Positions 37,789 to 46,111 of a stretch of DNA of 51,574 bases are shown here, piece by piece. Within the stretch, counting starts at the first letter, position 1. Each line of letters begins with the position of its first letter. The stretch is from Ursidibacter arcticus. Its GTDB lineage: Bacteria; Pseudomonadota; Gammaproteobacteria; Enterobacterales; Pasteurellaceae. The notes beneath the pieces were generated by a model, which saw nothing but the letters and a program-made list of their open reading frames with translations, was not told the origin of the DNA and searched no databases. A program made the position numbers and the translations under genes. Where the stretch lies: the NCBI RefSeq assembly GCF_009761375.1, contig NZ_LEKM01000105.1:1-51574 (forward strand). The letters are read 5' to 3'.

Positions 37789-39582
37789 CTACAAATTCTT
37801 CGTATCTAACTTTTTATAAATCGGTTTATCGCTAAATTTAAGTTGTGTAATTTCTACACCCTCTGTTTCAAAAACAATAATGTTGTTATTGCCTTGTTTT
37901 AATAGCGGTGCAGGAATATAAAGGTAACAAGTCGGGCCTTCATTCCAGTATCGTCCTATATTTTCACCGTTTACAAGAACAATGCCTTTTCCTAATTCTT
38001 GCGTATCAATAAAGGTATCTTTCGGTTCATCATCAATCGTTAAAGTAAATTGATAAAATGACGGTGTTTTTGGATCTGTAAAACCGTTGAAATCAATCTG
38101 ATCATAGCGTTCAAAATCAATCAAATACTGCTCCCACCCTGTATGGAAATGAAGATCTAAAACTGCACCTGCTCCGATCCCTTTATGTTGTGTTGGGGCG
38201 AGGAGTTTTCCGCCATAATTGACACGCCCCATATTTTCAACTAAAAGATCTAACTGAAATGCTCCATTCGGGGTTTGTAGCATTATGTCGTTGCCAATTT
38301 CGTGTTGATATTGAGTGGCGACTTTTTGTTGATCGTTAAATACTTGTACACGATCTCGGCATTGGTAAATTCTGAGCTTAATCTCACCGCTATATGCCGT
38401 TGGTTTAGCCCGATAAAGCAAGTAGCCGTAATAATGTCCTAATGTTTCCATTGTCTGTGTATAAGGGCTGTCTACTCTTTGGCTGATTGTCGATAAGGTA
38501 CTAAATAGAGAAACAGACTTATTCGGCACTAAAGTTGGATAAGCCGTGATTTCAGGTAAAATCGGCTCAGAAATTGGGCTGGCATCTGGATAAGTTGCCA
38601 ATAATTTTTGTAGCAAATAGTATTTTTCAGATGGTTCACCCCATTCTCTAACAGGGGCATCATAATCATAGCTAGTAACTTGTGGTAAGTCGGTATCTAA
38701 TCTAGCTGAACAACCATTCCAAAAGCCAAAATTCGTACCGCCTTGGAACATATAGAAATTGATACTGGCACGATCTAATAGCTCTTTCGTGCAATCCACT
38801 AAATCTTGTGCATCTCGTGTTATTACAGGTTCTTTCCAGCGGTTAAACCACCCGTCCCAAAATTCCATACACATCAATGGGTAAGATTTATGGTGATTAT
38901 CAAAATAGCGTTGTAATTCATCTAAATTTTGGTTAGAACGTGAGCCAAAATTACCTGTTGGCAAAATGTCATCTTCAATCAATGCACCTGCTTCTAACGC
39001 ATTTTGCCAAGCACCATCAGAAGTGAAAAGCGGTACATTTATGCCATTTTTTTGCATTAAATCTCGAATAGCTCGTAGGTAGTTTTTATCATTGCCAAAA
39101 GAGCCGTATTCATTTTCAATTTGCATCATTAGAATATTGCCACCTTGTGTAGTCTGATAAGGGGCGACTAAAGGCAATAATTTGGCAAAGTAACGTTCAA
39201 CTTCGGCAAGAAATAGAGGATCGTTTTGGCGTAAGCGAATATTTGGAATGTTCAGTAACCAAGCAGGTAATCCGCCAAACTCCCATTCCGCACAGATATA
39301 AGGCGTTGGGCGTAAAATGACATAAAGCCCTAACTCTTTTGCCGTTTGCAAAAATTTCACCAAATCTGCCCGCTTACTGAAGTTAAATTCATTTGGCTTT
39401 GGTTGATGGACGTTCCACGCCACATAAGTTTCTACGGTATTACACCCCATTGCTTTTAGGTTGTATAAGGTTTTATACCAGTACTCTGGTACAATGCGGA
39501 AATAGTGAACTGCCCCAGAAATAATTTTGAATGGCTTGCCGTTAAGTAAAAAATCTTTGTTTCCAATTTCAAATGTAGTCAT
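37789..39582 (-). CDS. bgaC: Glycoside hydrolase family 35 beta-galactosidase (BgaC-like)
   Basis: GH35 beta-galactosidase without a signal peptide, 597 residues. The TIM barrel occupies about residues 10-330. The acid/base is Glu158 in MQIENEYG and the nucleophile Glu240 in CMEFWDGWF. FKIISGAVHYFRI and GGTNFGFWNG are GH35 marks, and jelly-roll domains follow. The nearest well-known relative in size and context is pneumococcal BgaC, specific for Gal-beta-1,3-linked sugars, also encoded with a mannose-family PTS and AgaS. With no export signal it should act on imported, probably phosphorylated or intracellular, disaccharide. An AGGAG ribosome-binding site is present, and it starts nine bases after the HAD gene. 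Confidence 0.9.
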   Translation of the reverse strand: MTTFEIGNKDFLLNGKPFKIISGAVHYFRIVPEYWYKTLYNLKAMGCNTVETYVAWNVHQPKPNEFNFSKRADLVKFLQTAKELGLYVILRPTPYICAEWEFGGLPAWLLNIPNIRLRQNDPLFLAEVERYFAKLLPLVAPYQTTQGGNILMMQIENEYGSFGNDKNYLRAIRDLMQKNGINVPLFTSDGAWQNALEAGALIEDDILPTGNFGSRSNQNLDELQRYFDNHHKSYPLMCMEFWDGWFNRWKEPVITRDAQDLVDCTKELLDRASINFYMFQGGTNFGFWNGCSARLDTDLPQVTSYDYDAPVREWGEPSEKYYLLQKLLATYPDASPISEPILPEITAYPTLVPNKSVSLFSTLSTISQRVDSPYTQTMETLGHYYGYLLYRAKPTAYSGEIKLRIYQCRDRVQVFNDQQKVATQYQHEIGNDIMLQTPNGAFQLDLLVENMGRVNYGGKLLAPTQHKGIGAGAVLDLHFHTGWEQYLIDFERYDQIDFNGFTDPKTPSFYQFTLTIDDEPKDTFIDTQELGKGIVLVNGENIGRYWNEGPTCYLYIPAPLLKQGNNNIIVFETEGVEITQLKFSDKPIYKKLDTKNL

Positions 39583-39591
39583 TTCTTGCTC

Positions 39592-40263
39592 CTAATTTGC
39601 GAAATGTAATGACTGCAAAATAGTTAAAATCGCATTCATATCTTTGCCTTTAAAATCAGCTTTGGATTGATCGATTAAAATCCGAGTTTCTTCATAGGCT
39701 ATTACTTTTAATCCAGCTCCTTTTGCCGATGCAATACCGTGTTCAGAGTCTTCAATCGCAATGACTTGATCCGCATTTAGATTAAAATGAGCCAAGACTT
39801 TTTGGTAAATGGTAGGATCAGGTTTACTTTTCACTAATTCTTTACCACTCATAATAAAATCAAAATGTTCTCTAATTTGAGTAAGGGTAAGTATTCGTTC
39901 AATATGTTTACGATCTGCTGATGATGCAACTGCAAGTTTAATATTATTGGCTTTAGCAAAATGGATAATATGGCGAATGTCTTGACGAAAAATGGCTAAA
40001 TAATCTAAATTTTCCCAATAGTCTTTATCATAACTTAGCAATCGCTCACCAATTTCTTCTACTGAAAGCGGTGATTTGCTGAGTTGTTTAATAGCTAAAA
40101 AAAGGTCTTGATAAGAACGCCCAACAACAGATGAAAATTGTTGCAGGCTAATTGGCTCATCAAAAGTTTTCAATTCATTTACGAAGCGTTGTAATAAACC
40201 AAATCCCATATATTCCGAGTCAATAATAACGCCGTCCATATCAAAAATAATGAGTTTCAACAT
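39592..40263 (-). CDS. HAD-family phosphatase, beta-phosphoglucomutase-like
   Basis: HAD subfamily I enzyme of 223 residues. Motif I is DMDGVIIDSE with both aspartates, motif II is VASSAD, the lysine is in SGKELVKSKPDP, and motif III is IEDSEHG. The helical cap lies at about residues 16-85. Members of this group are sugar-phosphate phosphatases or beta-phosphoglucomutases. In this operon it may dephosphorylate or isomerise a sugar phosphate from the beta-galactoside, but the substrate cannot be read from sequence. An AAGG ribosome-binding site is present. It is the first gene after the emrE interruption and has its own -10 box. Confidence 0.85.
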   Translation of the reverse strand: MLKLIIFDMDGVIIDSEYMGFGLLQRFVNELKTFDEPISLQQFSSVVGRSYQDLFLAIKQLSKSPLSVEEIGERLLSYDKDYWENLDYLAIFRQDIRHIIHFAKANNIKLAVASSADRKHIERILTLTQIREHFDFIMSGKELVKSKPDPTIYQKVLAHFNLNADQVIAIEDSEHGIASAKGAGLKVIAYEETRILIDQSKADFKGKDMNAILTILQSLHFAN

Positions 40264-40312
40264 TGCAAATACCTTGGTAATTATTAACCTAGAAAATTTA
40301 TACTTACTTTAG

Positions 40313-40318
40313 ATTATA
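40313..40318 (-). promoter_or_regulatory. Probable -10 box for the HAD-bgaC segment
   Basis: On the minus strand TATAAT lies 50 bases before the HAD start codon. No strong -35 is at the ideal distance. It suggests that the downstream half of the split block can be transcribed independently. Confidence 0.35.
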
Positions 40319-40462
40319 AAAACATAACCATTTGTTTTATAACAATTAATTTAATACCACTTGATTTAATGCGCACAGATTTTTTTATTTTTCAAGACTA
40401 CCAAATAAATTATTTCTCTTTAAAATAGCCACTCTTTTTCAATGATTAAGGTAATTTTTTAT

Positions 40463-40795
40463 ATGAATGCTTGGTTTTTATTATTTATTTCTATTTGTGC
40501 TGAAATCTGTGGCACTACAGCTTTAAAATATAGTAATGGTTTCACTAAGCCATTACCTACAATTCTTGCTTTAAGTGCATTTTTAATTGCGTTCTATTTA
40601 ATTTCTATTGTTTTTAAAACCTTACCTGTCGGCTTGGTCTATGCTATTTGGTCTGGTACTGGTATTGTACTTACTGCTGTTATTGCCTATTTCGCTTTCG
40701 GTCAAAAACCTGATTTAGCAGGACTTATTGGTATGGCAATGATTATTGCAGGTGTTTTGGTTATTAATTTATTTTCTAAAAATACAGTTCATTAG
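40463..40795 (+). CDS. emrE: SMR multidrug efflux protein EmrE
   Basis: Small multidrug-resistance proton antiporter with four transmembrane helices, 110 residues, the same length as E. coli EmrE. The proton/drug glutamate falls exactly at residue 14 (ISICAEICGTT) when the second in-frame ATG is used, which settles the start; AAGG lies 11 bases before it. The helix-3 motif VYAIWSGTGIVL and the C-terminal INLFSKNTVH resemble EmrE, not the guanidinium exporters. It reads against all its neighbours and splits the aga/bga block in two. Confidence 0.9.
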   Translation: MNAWFLLFISICAEICGTTALKYSNGFTKPLPTILALSAFLIAFYLISIVFKTLPVGLVYAIWSGTGIVLTAVIAYFAFGQKPDLAGLIGMAMIIAGVLVINLFSKNTVH

Positions 40796-40825
40796 ATTAT
40801 CGATATATCGCTTCCTGTTTTACAA

Positions 40826-40885
40826 ACCCCCTCTCCCACAAGTGGGAGAGGGAAGAGAAATTCACCGAATTTCGGAGGGAGAGGG
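40826..40885. repeat. Gene-free palindromic repeat related in layout to the DUF559 flanks
   Basis: A perfect 11-bp stem CCCTCTCCCAC / GTGGGAGAGGG (40829-40852, AA loop), then a second hairpin GAAATTC / GAATTTC (40857-40873), then a G-rich tail GGAGGGAGAGGG. The layout (hairpin, hairpin, G-run) is the same as at 37303-37354. It lies between the stop codons of emrE and the EIID gene and may act as a terminator for both. Confidence 0.7.
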
Positions 40886-40891
40886 CTTACA

Positions 40892-41728
40892 TTAACCTTT
40901 CGCTAATAATCCAGCCCAAGAGAGCAAGATACAGAGTGCGATAATGATCATAATCGCTTTATTCGAGTTCATTTTTGGTCTTCCAAGTAACCAGTAGATA
41001 AAGAACACGACTAAAGCAGGCACTAAGCGTGGAAGAATGAGATCTAAGTTTGCTTGTGCTGATACGACTTTTTCACCAATGGTTGCCACATAAGGTACTT
41101 TCACATTTACCATCGTGGCACACATCACCCCGACAACAAACACCCCAAGTACTGTTGCGGCATTGGTTAAGGCGTTGAGTTTGTGTCCTAAATTAGTTAC
41201 AAGATTAACCCCTTCACGATAAGCGATTTTGAGTTGCACCCAACGGAATACCATCGTAGCAATTGCAACAGCAACCCATAAACCAACCCCTAATGGATTA
41301 CCACCTACTGCCATTGTTGCGGCAATCGCACCCATAATTGCAGGAACGAGAGAGCCAAAAATCGCATCACCAATAGCGGCGAATGGTCCCATTAAACCTG
41401 ATTTAATCCCTGCGACTGCTTCTAGTGATTTAACCCCTTGTTTTTCTTCAAGAGCAAGGTCGATCCCTTTTACAATTGTGTTAAAGAATGGACTGGTATT
41501 AAAGAATTGGTTATGCATCACCATCATTTTTTGTAATTCAGGTGTATTATCGCCATACATTTTGCGTAGTTGTGGCAACATAATCCAAAGATAACCAGAA
41601 CCTTGCATACGCTCATAGTTCCAACCGACTTGGTTAAAGAATAAGTTACGGATATTGATTTGGCGGAAATCTGCATCAGTAAGTTTATAGCCTTTTGGAT
41701 TTCCAACTTGTTGATTAGAGTTCGTCAT
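40892..41728 (-). CDS. PTS EIID, mannose family (AgaE-like)
   Basis: Membrane subunit that with EIIC forms the sugar channel. The family core includes RNLFFNQVGWNYERMQGSGYLW, PFFNTIVKGIDLALEE, and GIKSGLMGPFAAIGDAIFGSLVPAI; each is recognisable in pieces. Two or three hydrophobic segments and a C-terminal helix follow. The length, 278 residues, is normal. The start at MTNSNQQ has AAGGAG eight bases before it and overlaps the EIIC gene by 14 bases; the longer open frame upstream is not needed. Confidence 0.92.
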   Translation of the reverse strand: MTNSNQQVGNPKGYKLTDADFRQINIRNLFFNQVGWNYERMQGSGYLWIMLPQLRKMYGDNTPELQKMMVMHNQFFNTSPFFNTIVKGIDLALEEKQGVKSLEAVAGIKSGLMGPFAAIGDAIFGSLVPAIMGAIAATMAVGGNPLGVGLWVAVAIATMVFRWVQLKIAYREGVNLVTNLGHKLNALTNAATVLGVFVVGVMCATMVNVKVPYVATIGEKVVSAQANLDLILPRLVPALVVFFIYWLLGRPKMNSNKAIMIIIALCILLSWAGLLAKG

Positions 41729-42587
41729 CTTCAATTTCTCCTTTTGCAGAAGTTGTATTTTTCGCAACTGGGGCAGATCCACCCTCTACGCTACGTTGGT
41801 AAACCATATAAGCGAATGCGAATCCGATTGCAGCCATTGCTAACATAGGCACACTATTGATTGAATTACTTACATTTGTTGCTGCACCTACTGCTGAAAT
41901 ATTACCGAATAGGGTAATAAAGATAGAGGTGAGTGCGAATGCAAGGATTAAGTAAGCAATATGACGTTTTGTTGGTAAGTAACGAAGTAAGATTGCAAAA
42001 CCTAATGCTGGTAATACACCACCTGCAAGCGTTAAACCATCTGCAATAACTTTTAATACCCCGTGTTGCATTGCTTCAGCTAAACTTGCCACAAATGGAC
42101 CACCAAAGACTAGAGCAAGGAAGATCGGTAATGCACGAGAAAGACCCCAAGCGATTGCACCACAGAGATAGTTCACTGTAATTGCGTTATAGGCGTGGTC
42201 TTGGATATTTTTATCAATACGGTGAGCGAAGAACACGTTAGACATTCTCGCTAAAATATCGGTATAAACCATTAACGCTGCAATTGGTACTGCTAATGAT
42301 GTTAATGCAAGTTGCGGATCCATTCCAACAGCAACAGAGAACGCTGTTGCAATAACAGTTCCTGAGTTTGCATCAATGCGTGACGCACCACCGAAAGTTC
42401 CTACACCGAGAACGGTAAGTTGCATTGAACCACCAATGAGTAACCCTGTTGTTAGATCACCCATAATTAACCCTGTGATAAAACCTGCAAACACAGGGGA
42501 ACCAGCACTTGATACGATAGTAATTTCATCTAAAATTTGATAGAACGCATAGAGCGTTATCAAAAGTATTTGCCACCATTCGATCAT
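41715..42587 (-). CDS. PTS EIIC, mannose family (AgaW-like)
   Basis: Substrate-channel membrane subunit, 290 residues with seven to nine hydrophobic segments. Family marks are GLIMGDLTTGLLIGGSMQLTVLGVGTFGG in pieces and PVFAGFITG near the N terminus. The sequence type is close to N-acetylgalactosamine/galactosamine EIICs. It starts 13 bases after the EIIB gene and overlaps the EIID gene, so EIIB-EIIC-EIID are tightly coupled. Confidence 0.9.
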   Translation of the reverse strand: MIEWWQILLITLYAFYQILDEITIVSSAGSPVFAGFITGLIMGDLTTGLLIGGSMQLTVLGVGTFGGASRIDANSGTVIATAFSVAVGMDPQLALTSLAVPIAALMVYTDILARMSNVFFAHRIDKNIQDHAYNAITVNYLCGAIAWGLSRALPIFLALVFGGPFVASLAEAMQHGVLKVIADGLTLAGGVLPALGFAILLRYLPTKRHIAYLILAFALTSIFITLFGNISAVGAATNVSNSINSVPMLAMAAIGFAFAYMVYQRSVEGGSAPVAKNTTSAKGEIEDDEL

Positions 42588-42600
42588 AATCTTTACTCCT

Positions 42601-43074
42601 CTATAAAAGTTTCATTAAATCGACTTTCTCTTCATTAGGTACTAATTGTGCGGTTAAATTGATACCTTTTGCAGAAAGTTTTCTAAACACATCCACATCA
42701 TCATCGGTAACGTGTACCGTTTTTCTGATTGCACGCGTTAGATCCGTTTTTGGCATATTGCCAGCGTTAATTTCCGTTAATGCAACACCTTGTTCCACTA
42801 GCCTTAATAATGTCTGTGGGTTACGAGTCACCAACAACACACGCTGTGAATCATAACGTCCATCGTTAATGTTTGTTGCTGCCTTCTCAACGGTAAGTAC
42901 GCTTAAATTGACACCTGCTGGACAAGCTAAACGTAGTCCTGCTTTATCAATATCATTATTTGCAGCAACATCATCAACGACCATAATGCGAGTAATATCG
43001 AGATAAGATGTCCACAAATTAGCCACTTGACCGTGAATTAAACGACCATCAATTCGTACGTTTAAAATTGCCAT
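42601..43074 (-). CDS. PTS EIIB, mannose family (AgaV-like)
   Basis: Cytosolic EIIB, 157 residues. The phosphorylated histidine is His14 in IDGRLIHGQVANLW. RIMVVDDVAANND and LRLACPAGVNLSVLTVEKA follow the family pattern. It is 10 bases downstream of agaS and 13 upstream of the EIIC gene. Confidence 0.93.
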   Translation of the reverse strand: MAILNVRIDGRLIHGQVANLWTSYLDITRIMVVDDVAANNDIDKAGLRLACPAGVNLSVLTVEKAATNINDGRYDSQRVLLVTRNPQTLLRLVEQGVALTEINAGNMPKTDLTRAIRKTVHVTDDDVDVFRKLSAKGINLTAQLVPNEEKVDLMKLL

Positions 43075-43084
43075 ATTGGTCTCC

Positions 43085-44224
43085 TTAGTTATTGTATGAA
43101 TAAAGCGTTACACCTTGCACCACTCGATTTACTTCCCCAGTTGGACAAGGGTTATCGGTGGTATAGCCCAAATGAAGTGAGCTATAAAATGAATATAATT
43201 GACCTATAACTAAAAATGGGAAAATACGAGCTGCATCATCTAATTGGTAAATTTCTGCGTGGAACTGACCGCTTGTGTCACCAAGTAATATTACTTCTCT
43301 CGCTTTTTTATCTCGAATTAGTTCGTTATAAAGATCTCGATCATATTTTTCGGTGTAAGCGTGTTGCGAAAGGAATACAAAAATAAGTGTTTCATTTTGT
43401 ACTAATGATTTCGGGCCGTGACGAAATCCCATTGTTGATTCAAAAAAGCCTAAACGCTCTCCTGCAGTTAATTCTAATAATTTCAATGCGGTTTCTCGAG
43501 CCAACCCTTGAAAACCACCGCTACCTAAATAAACCACTCGTTTTACAGGTAAATGAGCTAGAGTTTGAACTGTTAAAGCATCTTCTGTTAATAATTTTTC
43601 TGTTACTTGTGAAAATTGCTCTACCCACTGTGAATTAAATTTTTGTGGGGCGAAGGCTAACAATGCAGCTAACATCATATTGCTAGCACTCGATGTCATT
43701 GCAAATCCTTGATCGTGAGTAGAATCAGGCAAGGCTAGAGGGTAACAAGCGGTAGGATTTTGTGAACATTTTACAAATAATGCCCCTTTCACATTATTTG
43801 TTATCGCTAAATGGTAAGCCTCTTTCACAATATCATTGACACGATCAACAGCCCCTATACTTTCAGGGCTATTTCCTGAACGGGCAAAAGAAACTAATAA
43901 GGTAGGTTTATCTTCAAATAAATATTGATAAGGACTAGAAACTAAATCTGTACTAGCAATAGCTTCTACTACGCAACCTAATTGTTCACTTAAAACTGGA
44001 GCAATCACTTCACCGATAAACGCCGATGTACCCGCCCCAGTAAAAATAATACGTAGTTCGCCTTTTTTAGCTCTCTCTACGAGTGGAGCAATAAAAGTAT
44101 GAATAGATGAATTTGCAACAATTTCTGTGGTTTCTCGCCACGTCTGTGGCTGCTGTGCAATTTCTTTTGCTGTCCAAAAAGCCTTTTGATTTTCTAAGGT
44201 TTGGTTTGAAATATTTAGAATCAT
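43085..44224 (-). CDS. agaS: AgaS sugar isomerase/deaminase (SIS domain)
   Basis: Double SIS-domain protein, 379 residues. AgaS converts galactosamine-6-phosphate to tagatose-6-phosphate and ammonia. First SIS motif TGAGTSAFIG and FARSGNSPES, second GSGGFQGLARE with MGFRHGPKSLV. Two complete A. pleuropneumoniae-type uptake cores lie inside the gene (43268-43276 reversed and 43745-43753), a sign that it has long been in this lineage. It follows agaR by 112 bases and leads the PTS genes. Confidence 0.92.
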   Translation of the reverse strand: MILNISNQTLENQKAFWTAKEIAQQPQTWRETTEIVANSSIHTFIAPLVERAKKGELRIIFTGAGTSAFIGEVIAPVLSEQLGCVVEAIASTDLVSSPYQYLFEDKPTLLVSFARSGNSPESIGAVDRVNDIVKEAYHLAITNNVKGALFVKCSQNPTACYPLALPDSTHDQGFAMTSSASNMMLAALLAFAPQKFNSQWVEQFSQVTEKLLTEDALTVQTLAHLPVKRVVYLGSGGFQGLARETALKLLELTAGERLGFFESTMGFRHGPKSLVQNETLIFVFLSQHAYTEKYDRDLYNELIRDKKAREVILLGDTSGQFHAEIYQLDDAARIFPFLVIGQLYSFYSSLHLGYTTDNPCPTGEVNRVVQGVTLYSYNN

Positions 44225-44336
44225 TCCACTTCCCTCACAAAATATTGTCGTCCAAATTTGAAACTTGCAAAGTAGCTAAATGTTTTATTTCAAATCTAAT
44301 CGACGATAAATAAATACTTTGTTAAGAGAAAATGAA

Positions 44337-45098
44337 TTAAGCAATCAACACTTTTACACCTGAATTTTCTAAATAATGCTGATAATTTTTCGGTAGCTGA
44401 TCATCTGTGACTAACACATCAATTTGATTGACCGGGCAAATAACAAAATCACTATATTGTCCAAATTTACTTGAATCCGTTACCACAATAACTTGATTTG
44501 CTGCTTCACACATCAAACGATTTAGATGTGCCTCTTGCTCATTAAAAGTTGTAACACCTTTTTGCAAATCAAAACCATCAACACCTAAGAACACTTTATC
44601 AAAGCGATATTGACGTAAATTGTTATCTGCCATTATGCCTGAAAAAGACATCGCATTTTTACGCAAAATCCCTCCCGTCATTCTGACTTCTACATTCGGA
44701 CAAGCAACTAATTCCATCGCAATATCTAAACCATTTGTCAAAACTGTCAAGTTTAAATCATTTAAATGACTTACGATTGCTTTCGTTGTTGTTCCAGAAT
44801 CTAGAATAACTTTATCACCATTCTGTAATAATGACGCAGCCATTTTGCCTATATTTTGCTTAACTTCAGGATAATGATTTCGCTTGTCTGCAATTGAAAG
44901 TTCCGCAATCAATCTAGAATTTAACACTGCAAAACCATGTGAACGAGTTATAAACCCTTGTTGTTCCAAAGCATTTAGATCAGTTCTAATCGTCACTGAA
45001 GATACCTTGAAATACTGAGCTAAAGCCTCAACTCGCTGACTATTTGTCAGCTTGAGCAATTCTAAAATATCAGAACGTCTTTCAACGCTACTTTTCAT
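44337..45098 (-). CDS. agaR: DeoR-family repressor of the aga locus (AgaR-like)
   Basis: DeoR-type regulator of 253 residues. The N-terminal winged helix-turn-helix is clear (LAQYFKVSSVTIRTDLNALEQQGFI in pieces, residues 20-50). The C-terminal sugar-phosphate-sensing domain has LDSGTTTKAI and GVDGFDLQKGVTTFNEQEA. The longer open frame upstream is rejected, because MKSSVERRSDILELL has AGGAGAG just before it and is the family start. It is first in the block and in the same direction. Repression relieved by an amino-sugar phosphate is inferred. Confidence 0.9.
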   Translation of the reverse strand: MKSSVERRSDILELLKLTNSQRVEALAQYFKVSSVTIRTDLNALEQQGFITRSHGFAVLNSRLIAELSIADKRNHYPEVKQNIGKMAASLLQNGDKVILDSGTTTKAIVSHLNDLNLTVLTNGLDIAMELVACPNVEVRMTGGILRKNAMSFSGIMADNNLRQYRFDKVFLGVDGFDLQKGVTTFNEQEAHLNRLMCEAANQVIVVTDSSKFGQYSDFVICPVNQIDVLVTDDQLPKNYQHYLENSGVKVLIA

Positions 45099-45196
45099 TT
45101 TCTCTCCTAAATTCAAACAATCACCACAAACTACGATTGCTTTCGAGATGAATAATAAAACAACGAATAACAAAAACAATCAAAAGCATTCGAAAA

Positions 45197-45212
45197 TGAG
45201 ATAAAGATCACA
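45197..45212. promoter_or_regulatory. CRP-like site at the head of the aga locus
   Basis: TGAGATAAAGATCACA matches TGTGAnnnnnnTCACA at nine of ten defined positions. It lies about 100 bases upstream of agaR and 174 upstream of the divergent yebE-like gene, so it probably serves agaR. Two TTTCGA-containing stretches nearby (about 45140 and 45190) could be DeoR-type operator half sites. Confidence 0.55.
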
Positions 45213-45385
45213 TAAATTTACAAAACACAAACTAACTGACATATATAAATCCTAATTATTATCTTAAACAGTATAAAATAGCTCTTTGCGTTTTATCGTC
45301 ACAGTGAATAGTGATTAGACAAAATTTCTATGATAAGCTACCTTCTCCTGTATTTATGCCATTCAATCAACATTAAGGAAAGAAA

Positions 45386-46024
45386 ATGAATTTTAATCAA
45401 ATTTTAAATACCGTATTAGGCACAGTGAAACAATCAGCTGGCAAAATTAATAAACCAAGTGAAAACACTGCAGATACAATTACTAAAATTGGTGGTGGTG
45501 CGGCTTTAGCGGGTATTTTATCAATGGTATTAGGTAGAAATGGTGGAGCAAGCCTAACAAAACTTGGCTCACTCGCTGCATTGGGCAGTATTGCTTACCA
45601 AGCCTATCAAAATTATCAAAAAGATCAGGCAAATACTCAGCAACAGGTTTCTGAAACTGTGTTTACTTCAACAGCTCATAGTGAAGAAGAACGTAGTAAT
45701 GTAATTTTACGCACAATGATCGCAGCCGCATTATCTGACGGTGTACTTGATGAACACGAAAAAGCGTTAATTGAACAAGAGGGGGGAAATGACCCTGAAT
45801 TACAACAATGGCTATCACAAGAAATCGCAAGTCCAATTCGTGTTTCTGAAATTGCTAGCATTGTCGGTAATGATGTTGCATTGGCAAGCCAAGTTTATTT
45901 AGCCGCTCGTGTTGTGTGTAAAGATCTTTCTCGTAAAGAAATAGTGTTCTTATCACAACTCGCTACGGAATTAAATCTTGATGACGCTTTAGTTGAACAG
46001 CTTGAAAAACAAGCGGGCTTTTAA
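45386..46024 (+). CDS. YebE-like DUF533 / TerB-type protein
   Basis: Protein of 212 residues with two parts. Residues 1-75 are Gly/Ala-rich with a hydrophobic stretch (GGGAALAGILSMVLG) that could be a membrane anchor. Residues 100-212 form a TerB-like helical domain with a metal-site-like acidic motif (SDGVLDEHEKALIEQE). E. coli YebE (envelope-stress inducible) has this layout. The biochemical role is unknown. An AAGGAAAG ribosome-binding site is present. It is monocistronic and divergent from agaR. Confidence 0.82.
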   Translation: MNFNQILNTVLGTVKQSAGKINKPSENTADTITKIGGGAALAGILSMVLGRNGGASLTKLGSLAALGSIAYQAYQNYQKDQANTQQQVSETVFTSTAHSEEERSNVILRTMIAAALSDGVLDEHEKALIEQEGGNDPELQQWLSQEIASPIRVSEIASIVGNDVALASQVYLAARVVCKDLSRKEIVFLSQLATELNLDDALVEQLEKQAGF

Positions 46025-46039
46025 TTCGATTTTTTTACA

Positions 46040-46073
46040 AAAAAATGGCAAGGTGGATTCCTTGCCATTTTGC
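46040..46073 (+). terminator. Terminator after the yebE-like gene
   Basis: A 12-bp stem (AAAATGGCAAGG / CCTTGCCATTTT) with a 6-base loop ends in TTTTG; the A-run on its left makes it usable from both sides. Confidence 0.75.
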
Positions 46074-46111
46074 TTTATGCCTTCCTAGAAGGGCTCTACT
46101 ATGAATAATAT

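Noticed and set aside
46080-46096. Small CCTTC/GAAGG hairpin after pdxT
   Set aside because: The stem is only five pairs and there is no T-run; too weak to call a terminator.
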